The position numbers and the translations under genes were made by a program. Shown in pieces: positions 51,368 to 58,853 of a stretch of DNA of 64,000 nucleotides. Source of the DNA: Aurantiacibacter xanthus. GTDB taxonomy: Bacteria > Pseudomonadota > Alphaproteobacteria > Sphingomonadales > Sphingomonadaceae. The notes beneath the pieces were generated by a model. It made no database searches. It was not told the origin of the DNA and was given only the letters and a program-made list of their open reading frames with translations. Location of the stretch: the NCBI RefSeq assembly GCF_003584015.1, contig NZ_QXFM01000006.1, forward strand, positions 1 through 64,000, read 5' to 3'. The first letter of the stretch is position 1. Every line of letters starts with the position of its first letter.

Positions 51368-51676
51368 TCAGCCTTCGAGCGCGACCATTTCCCCGCTGTT
51401 GCCCGGCAGCACCAGATCGTGGAGCCGGCGGCGCAGCGCCTCAAGCCGCACATCGCCCAGCGCGGCAGCAGGATTGTCCGACCCTACCAGCATCGCCAGC
51501 TGGCGGGCGGTCTGGGCGATAAGGTCGATCCCCTGCAACTGGTCCATATGCCGCACGATAACATCGGGGTCGGCGCAGAGGCTCTCGCCGAGGCATTCGA
51601 CTTCACCCGCCAGTTCCTCAAGTATCTCCGCCACCCCGCCGAGCAGACGCAGGGAGGCTTGCGAGGTTTGGCTCAT
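51368..51676 (-). CDS. Small helical chemotaxis-operon protein, possible CheZ-like phosphatase
   Basis: A 102-residue, mostly helical protein with no signal peptide. I do not recognise a named family. Residues 9-34 and 38-62 look like two long amphipathic helices. The second carries MDQLQGIDLIAQTARQL, with Asp51 and Gln55 spaced D-x3-Q, as in the catalytic D/Q pair of CheZ (DLTGQ). The operon has no other phosphatase gene. The ATG at 51676 overlaps the cheW stop (ATGA), so it is translated with the chemotaxis genes. Other possibilities are a CheW/CheA adaptor or a receptor-array structural protein. Confidence 0.7.
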   Translation of the reverse strand: MSQTSQASLRLLGGVAEILEELAGEVECLGESLCADPDVIVRHMDQLQGIDLIAQTARQLAMLVGSDNPAAALGDVRLEALRRRLHDLVLPGNSGEMVALEG

Positions 51677-52113
51677 GCGGCCATTTCCAGCCGGTCGTCG
51701 GCCATCAGGCTCTTGAGGTCGAGCACCATGACCATCTCCTCGCCCATCGGCGCGAGGCCGGCGATGAAGCTGGTGATGCCATCGTTCGCAGCCGCTTCGG
51801 GCTGCTGGATGGTGTCGGTGTCGATCGAGACGATGTCGTTCACCGCATGGACGATCAGTCCGCGCGACTGGCCCTCGTGCTCGACCACGATGATCGGGTT
51901 GCGCGGGGTCGCATCGGTGCTCTGCCAGCCGAGGCGGACCGACAGATCGAGCACCGGTAGCACCGCTCCACGCAGGTTCACCACCCCCGAGACATAGCGC
52001 GGCACCCCCGGCAGAACGGTCACGGGCGACCAGGCGCGGATCTCGCGGATCGACATGATGTCGATGCCGAACAGCTGACCCGAAATCTCGAAGGTGATCA
52101 TTTCAGCAAGCAT
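51673..52113 (-). CDS. cheW: Chemotaxis coupling protein CheW
   Basis: A 146-residue CheW that links receptors to the CheA kinase. FEISGQLFGIDIMSIREIR, PGVPRYVSGVVNLRGAVLPVLDL (split across the conserved NLRG turn) and EEMVMVLDLKSLM are typical. The ATG at 52113 is 23 bases after cheY. The stop overlaps the small helical protein gene. No receptor (MCP) gene lies in the window, so receptors must be encoded elsewhere. Confidence 0.94.
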   Translation of the reverse strand: MLAEMITFEISGQLFGIDIMSIREIRAWSPVTVLPGVPRYVSGVVNLRGAVLPVLDLSVRLGWQSTDATPRNPIIVVEHEGQSRGLIVHAVNDIVSIDTDTIQQPEAAANDGITSFIAGLAPMGEEMVMVLDLKSLMADDRLEMAA

Positions 52114-52136
52114 GGTGCTTCCCTTTCCCTGTTCGC

Positions 52137-52505
52137 TCAGTGCGCCACGCGGCGCACGGCGGTGGCGAGCTTTTCCGCGTCGAACGGCTTGACGATCCAG
52201 CCCGTCGCCCCGGCGTCGCGCGCGCGGCGCTTCTTCTCGTCGGAGCTTTCGGTGGTGAGGACGAGGATCGGACGATCCGCGTGGCGGGCCGTTTCACGCA
52301 GCTGTTCGATCAGGCCGAACCCATCGAGACGCGGCATGTTGATATCGGTGATGACCACGTCGACCTCGTTGGTGGCCAGCCATTCGAAGGCTTGCTGGCC
52401 ATCTTCGGCCTGCTCCACCTCGAAGCCCTGTGTGGTCAGCGCGTGCAGCAGCAGCGCGCGCATGCTGGCGCTGTCGTCTACGGTCAGGATGCGTGTCGGT
52501 CTCAT
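52137..52505 (-). CDS. cheY: Single-domain response regulator CheY
   Basis: A 122-residue receiver. Acidic Asp10-Asp11, phosphoacceptor Asp54 (VITDINMPRLDG), Thr84 (LVLTT) and Lys106 (IVKPFD) are conserved. There is no output domain, so the protein should diffuse to the flagellar motor switch or act as a phosphate sink. It lies between cheD and cheW in the operon. Confidence 0.95.
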   Translation of the reverse strand: MRPTRILTVDDSASMRALLLHALTTQGFEVEQAEDGQQAFEWLATNEVDVVITDINMPRLDGFGLIEQLRETARHADRPILVLTTESSDEKKRRARDAGATGWIVKPFDAEKLATAVRRVAH

Positions 52506-52519
52506 GTCGTTCCTCGGCT

Positions 52520-53077
52520 TTAGAATAGTTCAACATCACCACTGGCCGATTGCGGTCGGACTAGCGGTTTATCCATAGGTGCAGATTCAATCGGTGCGGT
52601 GCGGCAGCGGACCATCCCGCTGGCAGGCATGAAGTGGATGCGCCGCGCCGCGCGCCCCCCCAGATCCTCGAAAGCGACGGGAATACCCTCGTTTTGCAGG
52701 AACTTGTGGGCAAAGGCCCCATTGGCGGTGCCGATCGGGCTCATCGCCGGGTTCAGATTTGCCCCACCATAGATCCGCGCTTTCAGCCGCGACTTGAACG
52801 CCCCGAGGCCGAGCATCTTGTTTACGAGCAATTCCATAAGAAACAGGCCATAGTGCTCGTCGAAGGTCTCGCGCGACCGGGTGCTGGGCGGCTCGGCCAG
52901 CAGAAAGTGGTTCATCCCCCCGATCCGCGCCACCGGATCGTAGAGGCAGGTCGCCACACAGCTGCCGAGCACGGTGGACAGCTCCACCTTCGGATCGGCG
53001 CTGGCATGGGCCTCGCCCTGCATGACGGTCACGCGCTCCAGCCCTGCACTGGCGACACTGGCTGACAGCATGCTCAC
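52520..53077 (-). CDS. cheD: Chemoreceptor glutamine deamidase CheD
   Basis: A 185-residue CheD that deamidates receptor glutamines and, in some bacteria, interacts with CheC. The catalytic Cys is in LSTVLGSCVATCLYDP, the His in IGGMNHFLL and the Thr/Ser region in ARIYGGANL. The GTG at 53077 overlaps the cheB stop (GTGA); an ATG two codons later (53071) is an alternative. The C-terminal 25 residues (PMDKPLVRPQSASGDVELF) form a tail. Confidence 0.94.
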   Translation of the reverse strand: MSMLSASVASAGLERVTVMQGEAHASADPKVELSTVLGSCVATCLYDPVARIGGMNHFLLAEPPSTRSRETFDEHYGLFLMELLVNKMLGLGAFKSRLKARIYGGANLNPAMSPIGTANGAFAHKFLQNEGIPVAFEDLGGRAARRIHFMPASGMVRCRTAPIESAPMDKPLVRPQSASGDVELF

Positions 53078-54147
53078 GATGCCATGGCCTCGCGCGCCAG
53101 TTCACCGGGCGCGAAGATGTTGCCGGTGATATGTTCCAGCGGGAGTACCTTGCTCACCGCGCCCAGCTCGACCGCCGCGCGCGGCATCCCGTAGACGACG
53201 CAGCTTTCGGCATCCTGCGCGATGGTGTGGGCACCCTTCCGGTGCATCTTCAGCAGGCCGCGCGCACCGTCCTGCCCCATGCCGGTGAGCAGCGCGCCCA
53301 CCGCCTCGGCTCCGAACACCTCGGCGACCGAGCCGAACAGCACATCGACGCTGGGCCTGTGCCCCGACACCTCGGGCCCCTGCCGCAGCACCACCCGATG
53401 GCCGAGCGTGCCCGCCGTCGCCACCAGCATATGGCGGTCGCCGCCGGGGGCGAGATAGACCGTGCCCTGCTCCAGCCGCATATCGGTTTCAGCGAGCACC
53501 ACGCGCGCCGGGCACGCCGCGTCGAGCGACTGCGCGATGGCGGGAGCAAAGCGGGCGTTGACGTGCTGCACGATCACCGTCGGCGGACAATTGCGCGGGA
53601 ATTGCGCCAGCAGCTTGCACAGCGCCTCGACCCCGCCAGTCGAGGCACCGAGCGCGACCAGCCGAGGCGGTTCGCGGCGCGCCGCAGCGGGCGTGACAGA
53701 CGGGGCATTGGACGGGGCAGTGGACGGGGCAATCGCAGCGGGTTTGCGGAACGACACCTGCGCGGCCTCGCGCACGAGGTCGGCCAGTTGCCCGCCGTCG
53801 TCGCCCGGCCCGCCGCTATGGTGATCGGCCTTGGCATAGCAGCTGATCGCGCCCAGTTGCAGCGCCCGCACGGTGTTGCGATCGCCTTCGCGGGTAGTGC
53901 CCGACACGATGATCACCGGGGTCGGGCGCAGCTGCATGATCTTTTCGAGGAACGACAGCCCGTCCATCCCCGGCATCTCGATATCGAGCGTCACCACATC
54001 GGGATTGAGCGCCTTGATCAGACTGCGCGCTTCCTGCGCATCGCAGGCAAGGCCAACCACCTCGATATCTTCTTCACGGCCCAGCCGGGCCTGCAACAAC
54101 TTGCGCATCAGCGCGGAATCGTCGACGATCAGAACCCTGATAGCCAT
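53074..54147 (-). CDS. cheB: Chemotaxis response regulator protein-glutamate methylesterase CheB
   Basis: A 357-residue two-domain enzyme. The receiver has the phosphoacceptor Asp55 (TLDIEMPG). The methylesterase domain keeps the catalytic triad: Ser169 in LGASTGGVEA, His195 in VIVQHVN and Asp293 in GMGQDGARGL. An Ala/Pro/Ser-rich linker joins the domains. It removes methyl groups from receptors in opposition to CheR. The ATG at 54147 shares a base with the cheR stop (TGATG). A divergent paralogue at 57783 lacks two of the three triad residues. Confidence 0.97.
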   Translation of the reverse strand: MAIRVLIVDDSALMRKLLQARLGREEDIEVVGLACDAQEARSLIKALNPDVVTLDIEMPGMDGLSFLEKIMQLRPTPVIIVSGTTREGDRNTVRALQLGAISCYAKADHHSGGPGDDGGQLADLVREAAQVSFRKPAAIAPSTAPSNAPSVTPAAARREPPRLVALGASTGGVEALCKLLAQFPRNCPPTVIVQHVNARFAPAIAQSLDAACPARVVLAETDMRLEQGTVYLAPGGDRHMLVATAGTLGHRVVLRQGPEVSGHRPSVDVLFGSVAEVFGAEAVGALLTGMGQDGARGLLKMHRKGAHTIAQDAESCVVYGMPRAAVELGAVSKVLPLEHITGNIFAPGELAREAMAS

Positions 54148-55022
54148 CAGGCCCTCCTGCGATAGACTGTGGGTCCGACCAGTTCGAGCAGCTCTTCAGC
54201 CTGCCCCGATACGCGTTCGGAATGCCCGATGTAGAGATAGCCGCCCGGCCTGAGCTGCTCGGCAAAGCGCCAGACCAGCTTTTCCTTCGTCGGGGTGTCG
54301 AAATAGATCATCACGTTGCGGCAGAAGATCACGTCGAAAGCGCCCTTGATGGGCCAGGGCCCCAAGAGGTTGAGCTGGCGGAACCGCACCAGACTGCGCG
54401 GTTCCGGGCCGATTGTGACCTTCCCGCCCTCGGTGGTGGTCCAGGCCTTGCGCAAGGCTTCGGGCACGGCTTCGAGCGCAGCGGCCTCGTAAGTCGCTGC
54501 CATTCCGGCGTTGACCGCGTGGCTGGCAAGGTCGCTCGCCAGCGCGACGATGTCCTGCCTGGCGATCCGCTTGCCTTCCTGCTGCGACGGCCCGAGCAGC
54601 ACCATCATCAGCGTCCAGATTTCCTCACCGCTCGAACAGCCTGCCGACCAGATCCGCACCGGCTCGCTCTGGTTCAGCCGATGCAGCAGTTCGGGCCGCA
54701 AGGTGTGGGCAAAGTGATCGTAGTGATGCGATTCGCGGTTGAAATAGGTGTGGTTGGTGGTCAGCGCCTCAATCATCCGCGTCGCCAGCGCCGGATCGTG
54801 TTCGACCTGATCGAGAAACTCGCCGAAGCTCTGGCTGTTGGTCCGTCGCAGCAGCGGAGCGAGCCGCGAATAGACCAGCATCCGCTTCTTGTCCGACAGC
54901 ACGATCCCGGCCTGCGCGTGGACCTGAGCCGAAATCCGCTGGAAATCGGCCAGCCCATAGACCTGCGGACTGATGCCCGGCACCAGTGCCTCGCCGGTTC
55001 TGACAGGGGCAGTAACGGTCAC
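54147..55022 (-). CDS. cheR: Chemotaxis protein methyltransferase CheR
   Basis: A 291-residue SAM-dependent receptor glutamate methyltransferase. The N-terminal helical domain includes MIEALTTNHTYFNRESHHYDHF. The SAM site is IWSAGCSSGEEIWTL, with DVIFCRNVMIYFD and GGYLYIGHSERVSG closing the fold. It starts with GTG 55022, two bases after the cheA stop. Only the catalytic core is present, with no TPR extension. Confidence 0.96.
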   Translation of the reverse strand: MTVTAPVRTGEALVPGISPQVYGLADFQRISAQVHAQAGIVLSDKKRMLVYSRLAPLLRRTNSQSFGEFLDQVEHDPALATRMIEALTTNHTYFNRESHHYDHFAHTLRPELLHRLNQSEPVRIWSAGCSSGEEIWTLMMVLLGPSQQEGKRIARQDIVALASDLASHAVNAGMAATYEAAALEAVPEALRKAWTTTEGGKVTIGPEPRSLVRFRQLNLLGPWPIKGAFDVIFCRNVMIYFDTPTKEKLVWRFAEQLRPGGYLYIGHSERVSGQAEELLELVGPTVYRRRA

Positions 55023-55024
55023 GC

Positions 55025-57148
55025 TCAGGCCGCCTCTGCCGCGGCGTGGGGGCGCTTCGACAGGTCGAGCACCAGCCGGTCAACATCGACGATCAGCGCC
55101 ACCCGGCCGTTGCCGAGAATGGTGGCCCCGGCCACGCCGTCGACCGAACGATAGTGCGTGTCGAGGCTCTTGATGACGAACTGGCGCTGATCGATGATCG
55201 CATCGACCAGCAGCGCGGCCTGACCGCAGCGCTCGGTCTCCACCACCACCAGCACGCCCTGCTCCAGGCCCTCTTCGGGGCTGGTTCCGCCGGTAAGCTG
55301 GCGCAGCGGCACAATCGGCAGGAACTGCCCGCGCACGTTGAGCATACGGATGTTGCGGCCCATGCCCTTGATCTCGGTTTCGGTCGGGCTGAGGCTTTCC
55401 ACCACGTGGGTGAGCGGGATCACCAGCGACTGGTCGCCGACCTGCACGATCATGCCGTCGGAGATGGCCAGCGTCAGCGGCAGGGCGAGGACGAAGTCGG
55501 TGCCCTGTCCGGGCCGCGATTCGATGGTGATGCGGCCGCCCAGTTCCTTCACATTCTGGCGCACCACGTCCATGCCGACACCGCGCCCGGAAATGCTCGA
55601 AACCTGCGCTGCGGTCGAGAAGCCGGGGGCGAAGATGAGGTTGTCGATTTCCTCGTCGCTGAGGTTGTGCAGTTCGGGGTCGACGATGCCCTTTTCGATT
55701 GCCTTGGCCAGCACCTTCTCGCGGTTGATGCCGGCGCCGTCGTCGCCGATGCGGATCACGATGCGCCCGGCCCTCTGCTCGGCCGAGAGGGTGAGCGTGC
55801 CTTCGGCATCCTTCCCCGCAGCCCGCCGGTCCTCAGGCGATTCGATGCCATGGTCGACCGCATTGCGGATGAGGTGAGTGAGCGGCTCGCTCAGGCGCTC
55901 GATCACGGTCTTGTCGAGTTCGGTCGTCTCCCCCGCGACCACGAGCTTCACGTGCTTGCCAGTGGAAGTCGCCAGTTCGCGCAGCAGGCGCGGCACACGG
56001 CTGAACACCGAGCTGATCGGCTGGGCGCGGAAGGCCATCGCGCGTTCCTGAATGTCGCGCACCAGCCCTTCGAGCATGGCCAGCTCCTCGAAATGGGCGA
56101 GGCCTTCGTTGCTGAGACGCTGTGCCAGCATCGCCTGCGCAATCACCAGTTCGCCCACGCCGTCGATCAGCTGGTCGAGCTTGCCCAAATCGATACGAAT
56201 CGACTGCGCGGCAGGTGCAGCAGGCGCCGGCGTCGGAGCGGCGGCAGCGGGTTTTGTGCTGACCGTGGCCGTGGCGGCAGTGGCGGCGGGCGGAGCCTTC
56301 GCCTCCGGGGCCGCAACCCTGCGCGCGCGGGCGGGTGGGTTCAGCGCCTCCGCACCGTAGAGCACGAGGCACTGCTCGCCCACGAAATCGAAGATATCGG
56401 CAACCTTCTCGCGCTCGACCGAGCCGGGCATGGTGAAGGTCCAGGCAAGATAGCCTTCGTTCGGGTCCAGCTCGTCGATCTGCGGCAGCACCGATTCGTC
56501 GCACTTGACGCAGGCGCCGCCCAGTTCGACCAGCTCGCGCAGCCACAGCAGCGGCTCGGAACCATTGTCCATCGCCCCCGCCTGCGGGCAGACGTAAAGC
56601 GCCCAGTCTTCGGCCTGCCCGGCGCTGTCCTCGGCGCGAGCTTCGCTCGCGGCAGGAGCGGGATCGGGGCCGAGCAGATCGTCGAGCAGTGCATCGAGAT
56701 CGTCCATATCCACCGCAGCAGGGGCCGCAGCGGGCGCAGGCGCTGCGGCAACCGTATCGCCGCCCTTGCCCACGTTCTCGTGCGCTTCGGCCAGCCGCGC
56801 CTTGATCGCCGCATCGTCGGGCGCAGCAGTGCCGCCGCGAACCGCCTCGACATGATCGCGCAGGCTATCGAGCGCCAGCAGCAGCATGTCGACCAGATCG
56901 CTCGTTACCGGCACCGTGCCTTCGCGCACATCGCCCAGCAGGTTCTCGAACACATGGGTATAGGAGGCCAGCGCCTCGTAGCCGAACGCCCCGGCCCCGC
57001 CCTTGATCGAGTGGACCGCGCGGAAAATCGCGTTGATCGTCTCGCTGTCCTGGGTGCCGGCCTTGCACGCATCGAGCCCGGCCTCGGCGGCCTGCAGCGA
57101 TTCCTCGCACTCGTCGAAGAAGATGGCCTGAATGTCGATGCCGTTCAT
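55025..57148 (-). CDS. cheA: Chemotaxis histidine kinase CheA
   Basis: A 707-residue kinase. The Hpt domain has the phosphorylated His46 in AVHSIKGGAGAFGYEAL. A linker and a P2-like response-regulator-docking domain (about residues 185-280, with ALYVCPQAG and GYLAWTFTMPG) follow. After an Ala/Pro-rich hinge come the dimerisation domain, the ATPase (LIRNAVDHGIESPEDR, IGDDGAGIN, SGRGVGMDVV) and a C-terminal CheW-like domain. It phosphorylates CheY and CheB. The ATG overlaps the upstream STAS gene stop by four bases. Confidence 0.97.
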   Translation of the reverse strand: MNGIDIQAIFFDECEESLQAAEAGLDACKAGTQDSETINAIFRAVHSIKGGAGAFGYEALASYTHVFENLLGDVREGTVPVTSDLVDMLLLALDSLRDHVEAVRGGTAAPDDAAIKARLAEAHENVGKGGDTVAAAPAPAAAPAAVDMDDLDALLDDLLGPDPAPAASEARAEDSAGQAEDWALYVCPQAGAMDNGSEPLLWLRELVELGGACVKCDESVLPQIDELDPNEGYLAWTFTMPGSVEREKVADIFDFVGEQCLVLYGAEALNPPARARRVAAPEAKAPPAATAATATVSTKPAAAAPTPAPAAPAAQSIRIDLGKLDQLIDGVGELVIAQAMLAQRLSNEGLAHFEELAMLEGLVRDIQERAMAFRAQPISSVFSRVPRLLRELATSTGKHVKLVVAGETTELDKTVIERLSEPLTHLIRNAVDHGIESPEDRRAAGKDAEGTLTLSAEQRAGRIVIRIGDDGAGINREKVLAKAIEKGIVDPELHNLSDEEIDNLIFAPGFSTAAQVSSISGRGVGMDVVRQNVKELGGRITIESRPGQGTDFVLALPLTLAISDGMIVQVGDQSLVIPLTHVVESLSPTETEIKGMGRNIRMLNVRGQFLPIVPLRQLTGGTSPEEGLEQGVLVVVETERCGQAALLVDAIIDQRQFVIKSLDTHYRSVDGVAGATILGNGRVALIVDVDRLVLDLSKRPHAAAEAA

Positions 57149-57408
57149 GCGGCGGCTCCGGTGTTGAAGGTTTCGGTAAGGCCCGAGATCGCCAGTGCGC
57201 GGTCGAATTCGGGCGAGCGCGCGGTGAGCACGATACCGGGTTCGTTACGATGGGCCGCCAGCAGCACCTGCAACATCGCCATGCTCATGCGCTCGACGCT
57301 GCCCGCATCGACCGGCAGGGCCTCGCTGCCGGTGGTGTCGGCCAGATCGCCTTTCAGGGCGAGAGCGGCGGCGCGATCGCACAGCCGCGGCAATTCGATG
57401 ACAGCCAC
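57145..57408 (-). CDS. STAS-domain protein heading the chemotaxis operon
   Basis: An 87-residue protein resembling the STAS/anti-sigma-factor-antagonist fold: IELPRLCDRAAALALKGDL, then DAGSVERMSMAMLQVLLAA and GIVLTARSPEFDRALAISGL. The DAGSVER segment replaces the DLSxVxxxDSSG helix start, so the phosphorylatable Ser is not at its normal place but a Ser is close by. The GTG at 57408 has AGGAG nine bases upstream. Its stop overlaps cheA. As first gene of the che operon it probably has a scaffold or switching role, as STAS proteins do in some chemosensory systems. Confidence 0.78.
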   Translation of the reverse strand: MAVIELPRLCDRAAALALKGDLADTTGSEALPVDAGSVERMSMAMLQVLLAAHRNEPGIVLTARSPEFDRALAISGLTETFNTGAAA

Positions 57409-57782
57409 TAAGGTATTCTCCTGTCTATCAGAGCTTGATGCCGGGCGTGGAAAGCCCCGTCGCGGCGCTGCGCGCATGCCGGGTTTCCACTTGGCGAAGG
57501 GGCGCTGCCGGAATCGCGAAACAGCCGGGGGTCGAGGCCCCGGAAACCATGCTTTTCTCTGCAATTGCCATGGCGTCCTGCAATTCCCCCCTCCTGCGGC
57601 AAGTTCCTGATCTGGTGGGAGGGAACTACAGCGAAGGCGCTTATCCCTTCGATCCTGTTTCCTATGGGCGAACACCTAGCCAGCGCTTGGGCTTTGTTCG
57701 CTCGCGCAAACCTAAACGGATGGCACCGGTGTCGCGCCTCGCGCTCGCACGCTTGCAATACACAACGAACAGGATTGAGATC
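57409..57782. promoter_or_regulatory. 374-base divergent region between the che operon and the CheB-like gene
   Basis: No credible gene is visible; an in-frame extension of the CheB-like gene back to 57435 lacks a start signal and family similarity. The region contains a nested structure: GGTTTCC (57482-57488) with GGAAACC (57542-57548), and inside it CCGGGG (57525-57530) with CCCCGG (57538-57543). Divergent promoters for both transcription units must lie here. I could not assign sigma-54 or sigma-28 motifs. Confidence 0.5.
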
Positions 57783-58802
57783 ATGAAGCCAGCCCGAGTA
57801 CTCGTCGTCGATGACTCAGCCGCCATGCGCGCGCTGTTCTGCGACATTCTCGATCAGGCCAAGGGCGTCGAAGTCGTCGGCACCGCATCGAGCGCAGCCG
57901 AAGCGCGTGACAAGATTCCCGATTGTCGCCCCAATGTCCTCACGCTCGACGTGGAGATGCCCGGCATGACCGGGATGGAGTTCCTCGCCGAGCTGATGGA
58001 GGAAAACCCGATCGCGGTGGTCATGCTTTCGAGCGTGGCGCAGGACGGTTCGGGCACCGCGGCGAAGGCGCTCGCACTGGGCGCCGTCGACTGCTTCCCC
58101 AAGCCGCTCCACACCTCGCCCGAAGAGTTCAAGAAGACCGTCGCCAAGCTCGGCACGATCGTCCAGAAGGCCGCCAACACCGACATGGATGCACATAAGG
58201 CCTCGCTCGGCGGTGCCTCCGCCGGGGGTGACTACGACAATGACGGGCGGCTCGTGCTCCTCGCCGCCGGGGCAGAAAGCATCGAAACGGTGCGTTCGGT
58301 AATCGCGGCCATGCCCGCCAACTGCCCGCCCACGCTGATCCTGCTCGATGCCGAGGAAGATGCGGTCGAACGTGCGGTGGACCGGCTGCGCCCCTCGGTC
58401 GCGTGCAAGATCGAAACCGCCGAAGATGGCGCAATGATCATGCCCGGCACGGTCTACCTGGCCTATGACAAGAGCAAGCACGTCGCCGTGGAAGACGACT
58501 TCGCACTGCTGATCAAGCTGGTCGACCGCGATCCGGTTGGCGGCTTCCGCCCTTCGGCGGATCTGATGTTCGCCAGCGCCGCGCGGGCGGGTGTGCCCGT
58601 GCTGGGCGGGATGCTGGAAAAGGAAAGCGACGATGGCGCCAAGGGCCTGATGGCGCTCGGCAAGACCGGCGCACAGGTGTTCCTGCAATCGGGCACCAAC
58701 AGTGCGGCTGCGGGTCTGCTCGACAAGTTCGATGCGGTTTCCGCCAGCGACATTCCGGGCTGGCTGCTGAATGCCACCGCCAAGGGCCGCAAGGCCGCCT
58801 GA
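57783..58802 (+). CDS. CheB paralogue with receiver domain and catalytically dead methylesterase domain
   Basis: A 339-residue protein aligning with CheB without gaps around the active site. The receiver is intact: Asp10-Asp11, Asp56 (TLDVEMPG), Ser/Ser in VVMLSSV and Lys107 (PKP). The second domain keeps the CheB frame (RLVLLAAGAESIETV..., NCPPT, the Asp of DDGAKGL). The catalytic Ser is replaced by Gly163 and the catalytic His by Asp189. Methylesterase activity is therefore not expected. AGGA precedes the ATG at 57783 by eight bases. It is divergent from the che operon, suggesting a regulatory pseudo-enzyme, for example a phosphate sink or CheB/CheR modulator. Confidence 0.88.
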   Translation: MKPARVLVVDDSAAMRALFCDILDQAKGVEVVGTASSAAEARDKIPDCRPNVLTLDVEMPGMTGMEFLAELMEENPIAVVMLSSVAQDGSGTAAKALALGAVDCFPKPLHTSPEEFKKTVAKLGTIVQKAANTDMDAHKASLGGASAGGDYDNDGRLVLLAAGAESIETVRSVIAAMPANCPPTLILLDAEEDAVERAVDRLRPSVACKIETAEDGAMIMPGTVYLAYDKSKHVAVEDDFALLIKLVDRDPVGGFRPSADLMFASAARAGVPVLGGMLEKESDDGAKGLMALGKTGAQVFLQSGTNSAAAGLLDKFDAVSASDIPGWLLNATAKGRKAA

Positions 58803-58816
58803 TGCACAAAGTGCCG

Positions 58817-58843
58817 GCCGCCGGTGGAACCCACCGGCGGCCG
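58817..58843. terminator. GC-rich hairpin between convergent genes
   Basis: A perfect 12-base-pair stem GGCCGCCGGTGG/CCACCGGCGGCC with a three-base AAC loop, lying between the CheB-like and aldehyde dehydrogenase genes. There is no T-tract, so termination may be factor-dependent or the hairpin may protect 3' ends. Confidence 0.6.
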
Positions 58844-58853
58844 GGCATTACGA

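Noticed and set aside
55046-57610. 854-codon plus-strand frame opposite cheA
   Set aside because: Antisense to CheA and its STAS neighbour; no family resemblance.
57435-57782. 116-codon upstream extension of the CheB-like protein
   Set aside because: The receiver domain starts at 57783 with a good Shine-Dalgarno; the upstream part has no similarity to CheB and lies in the divergent promoter region.
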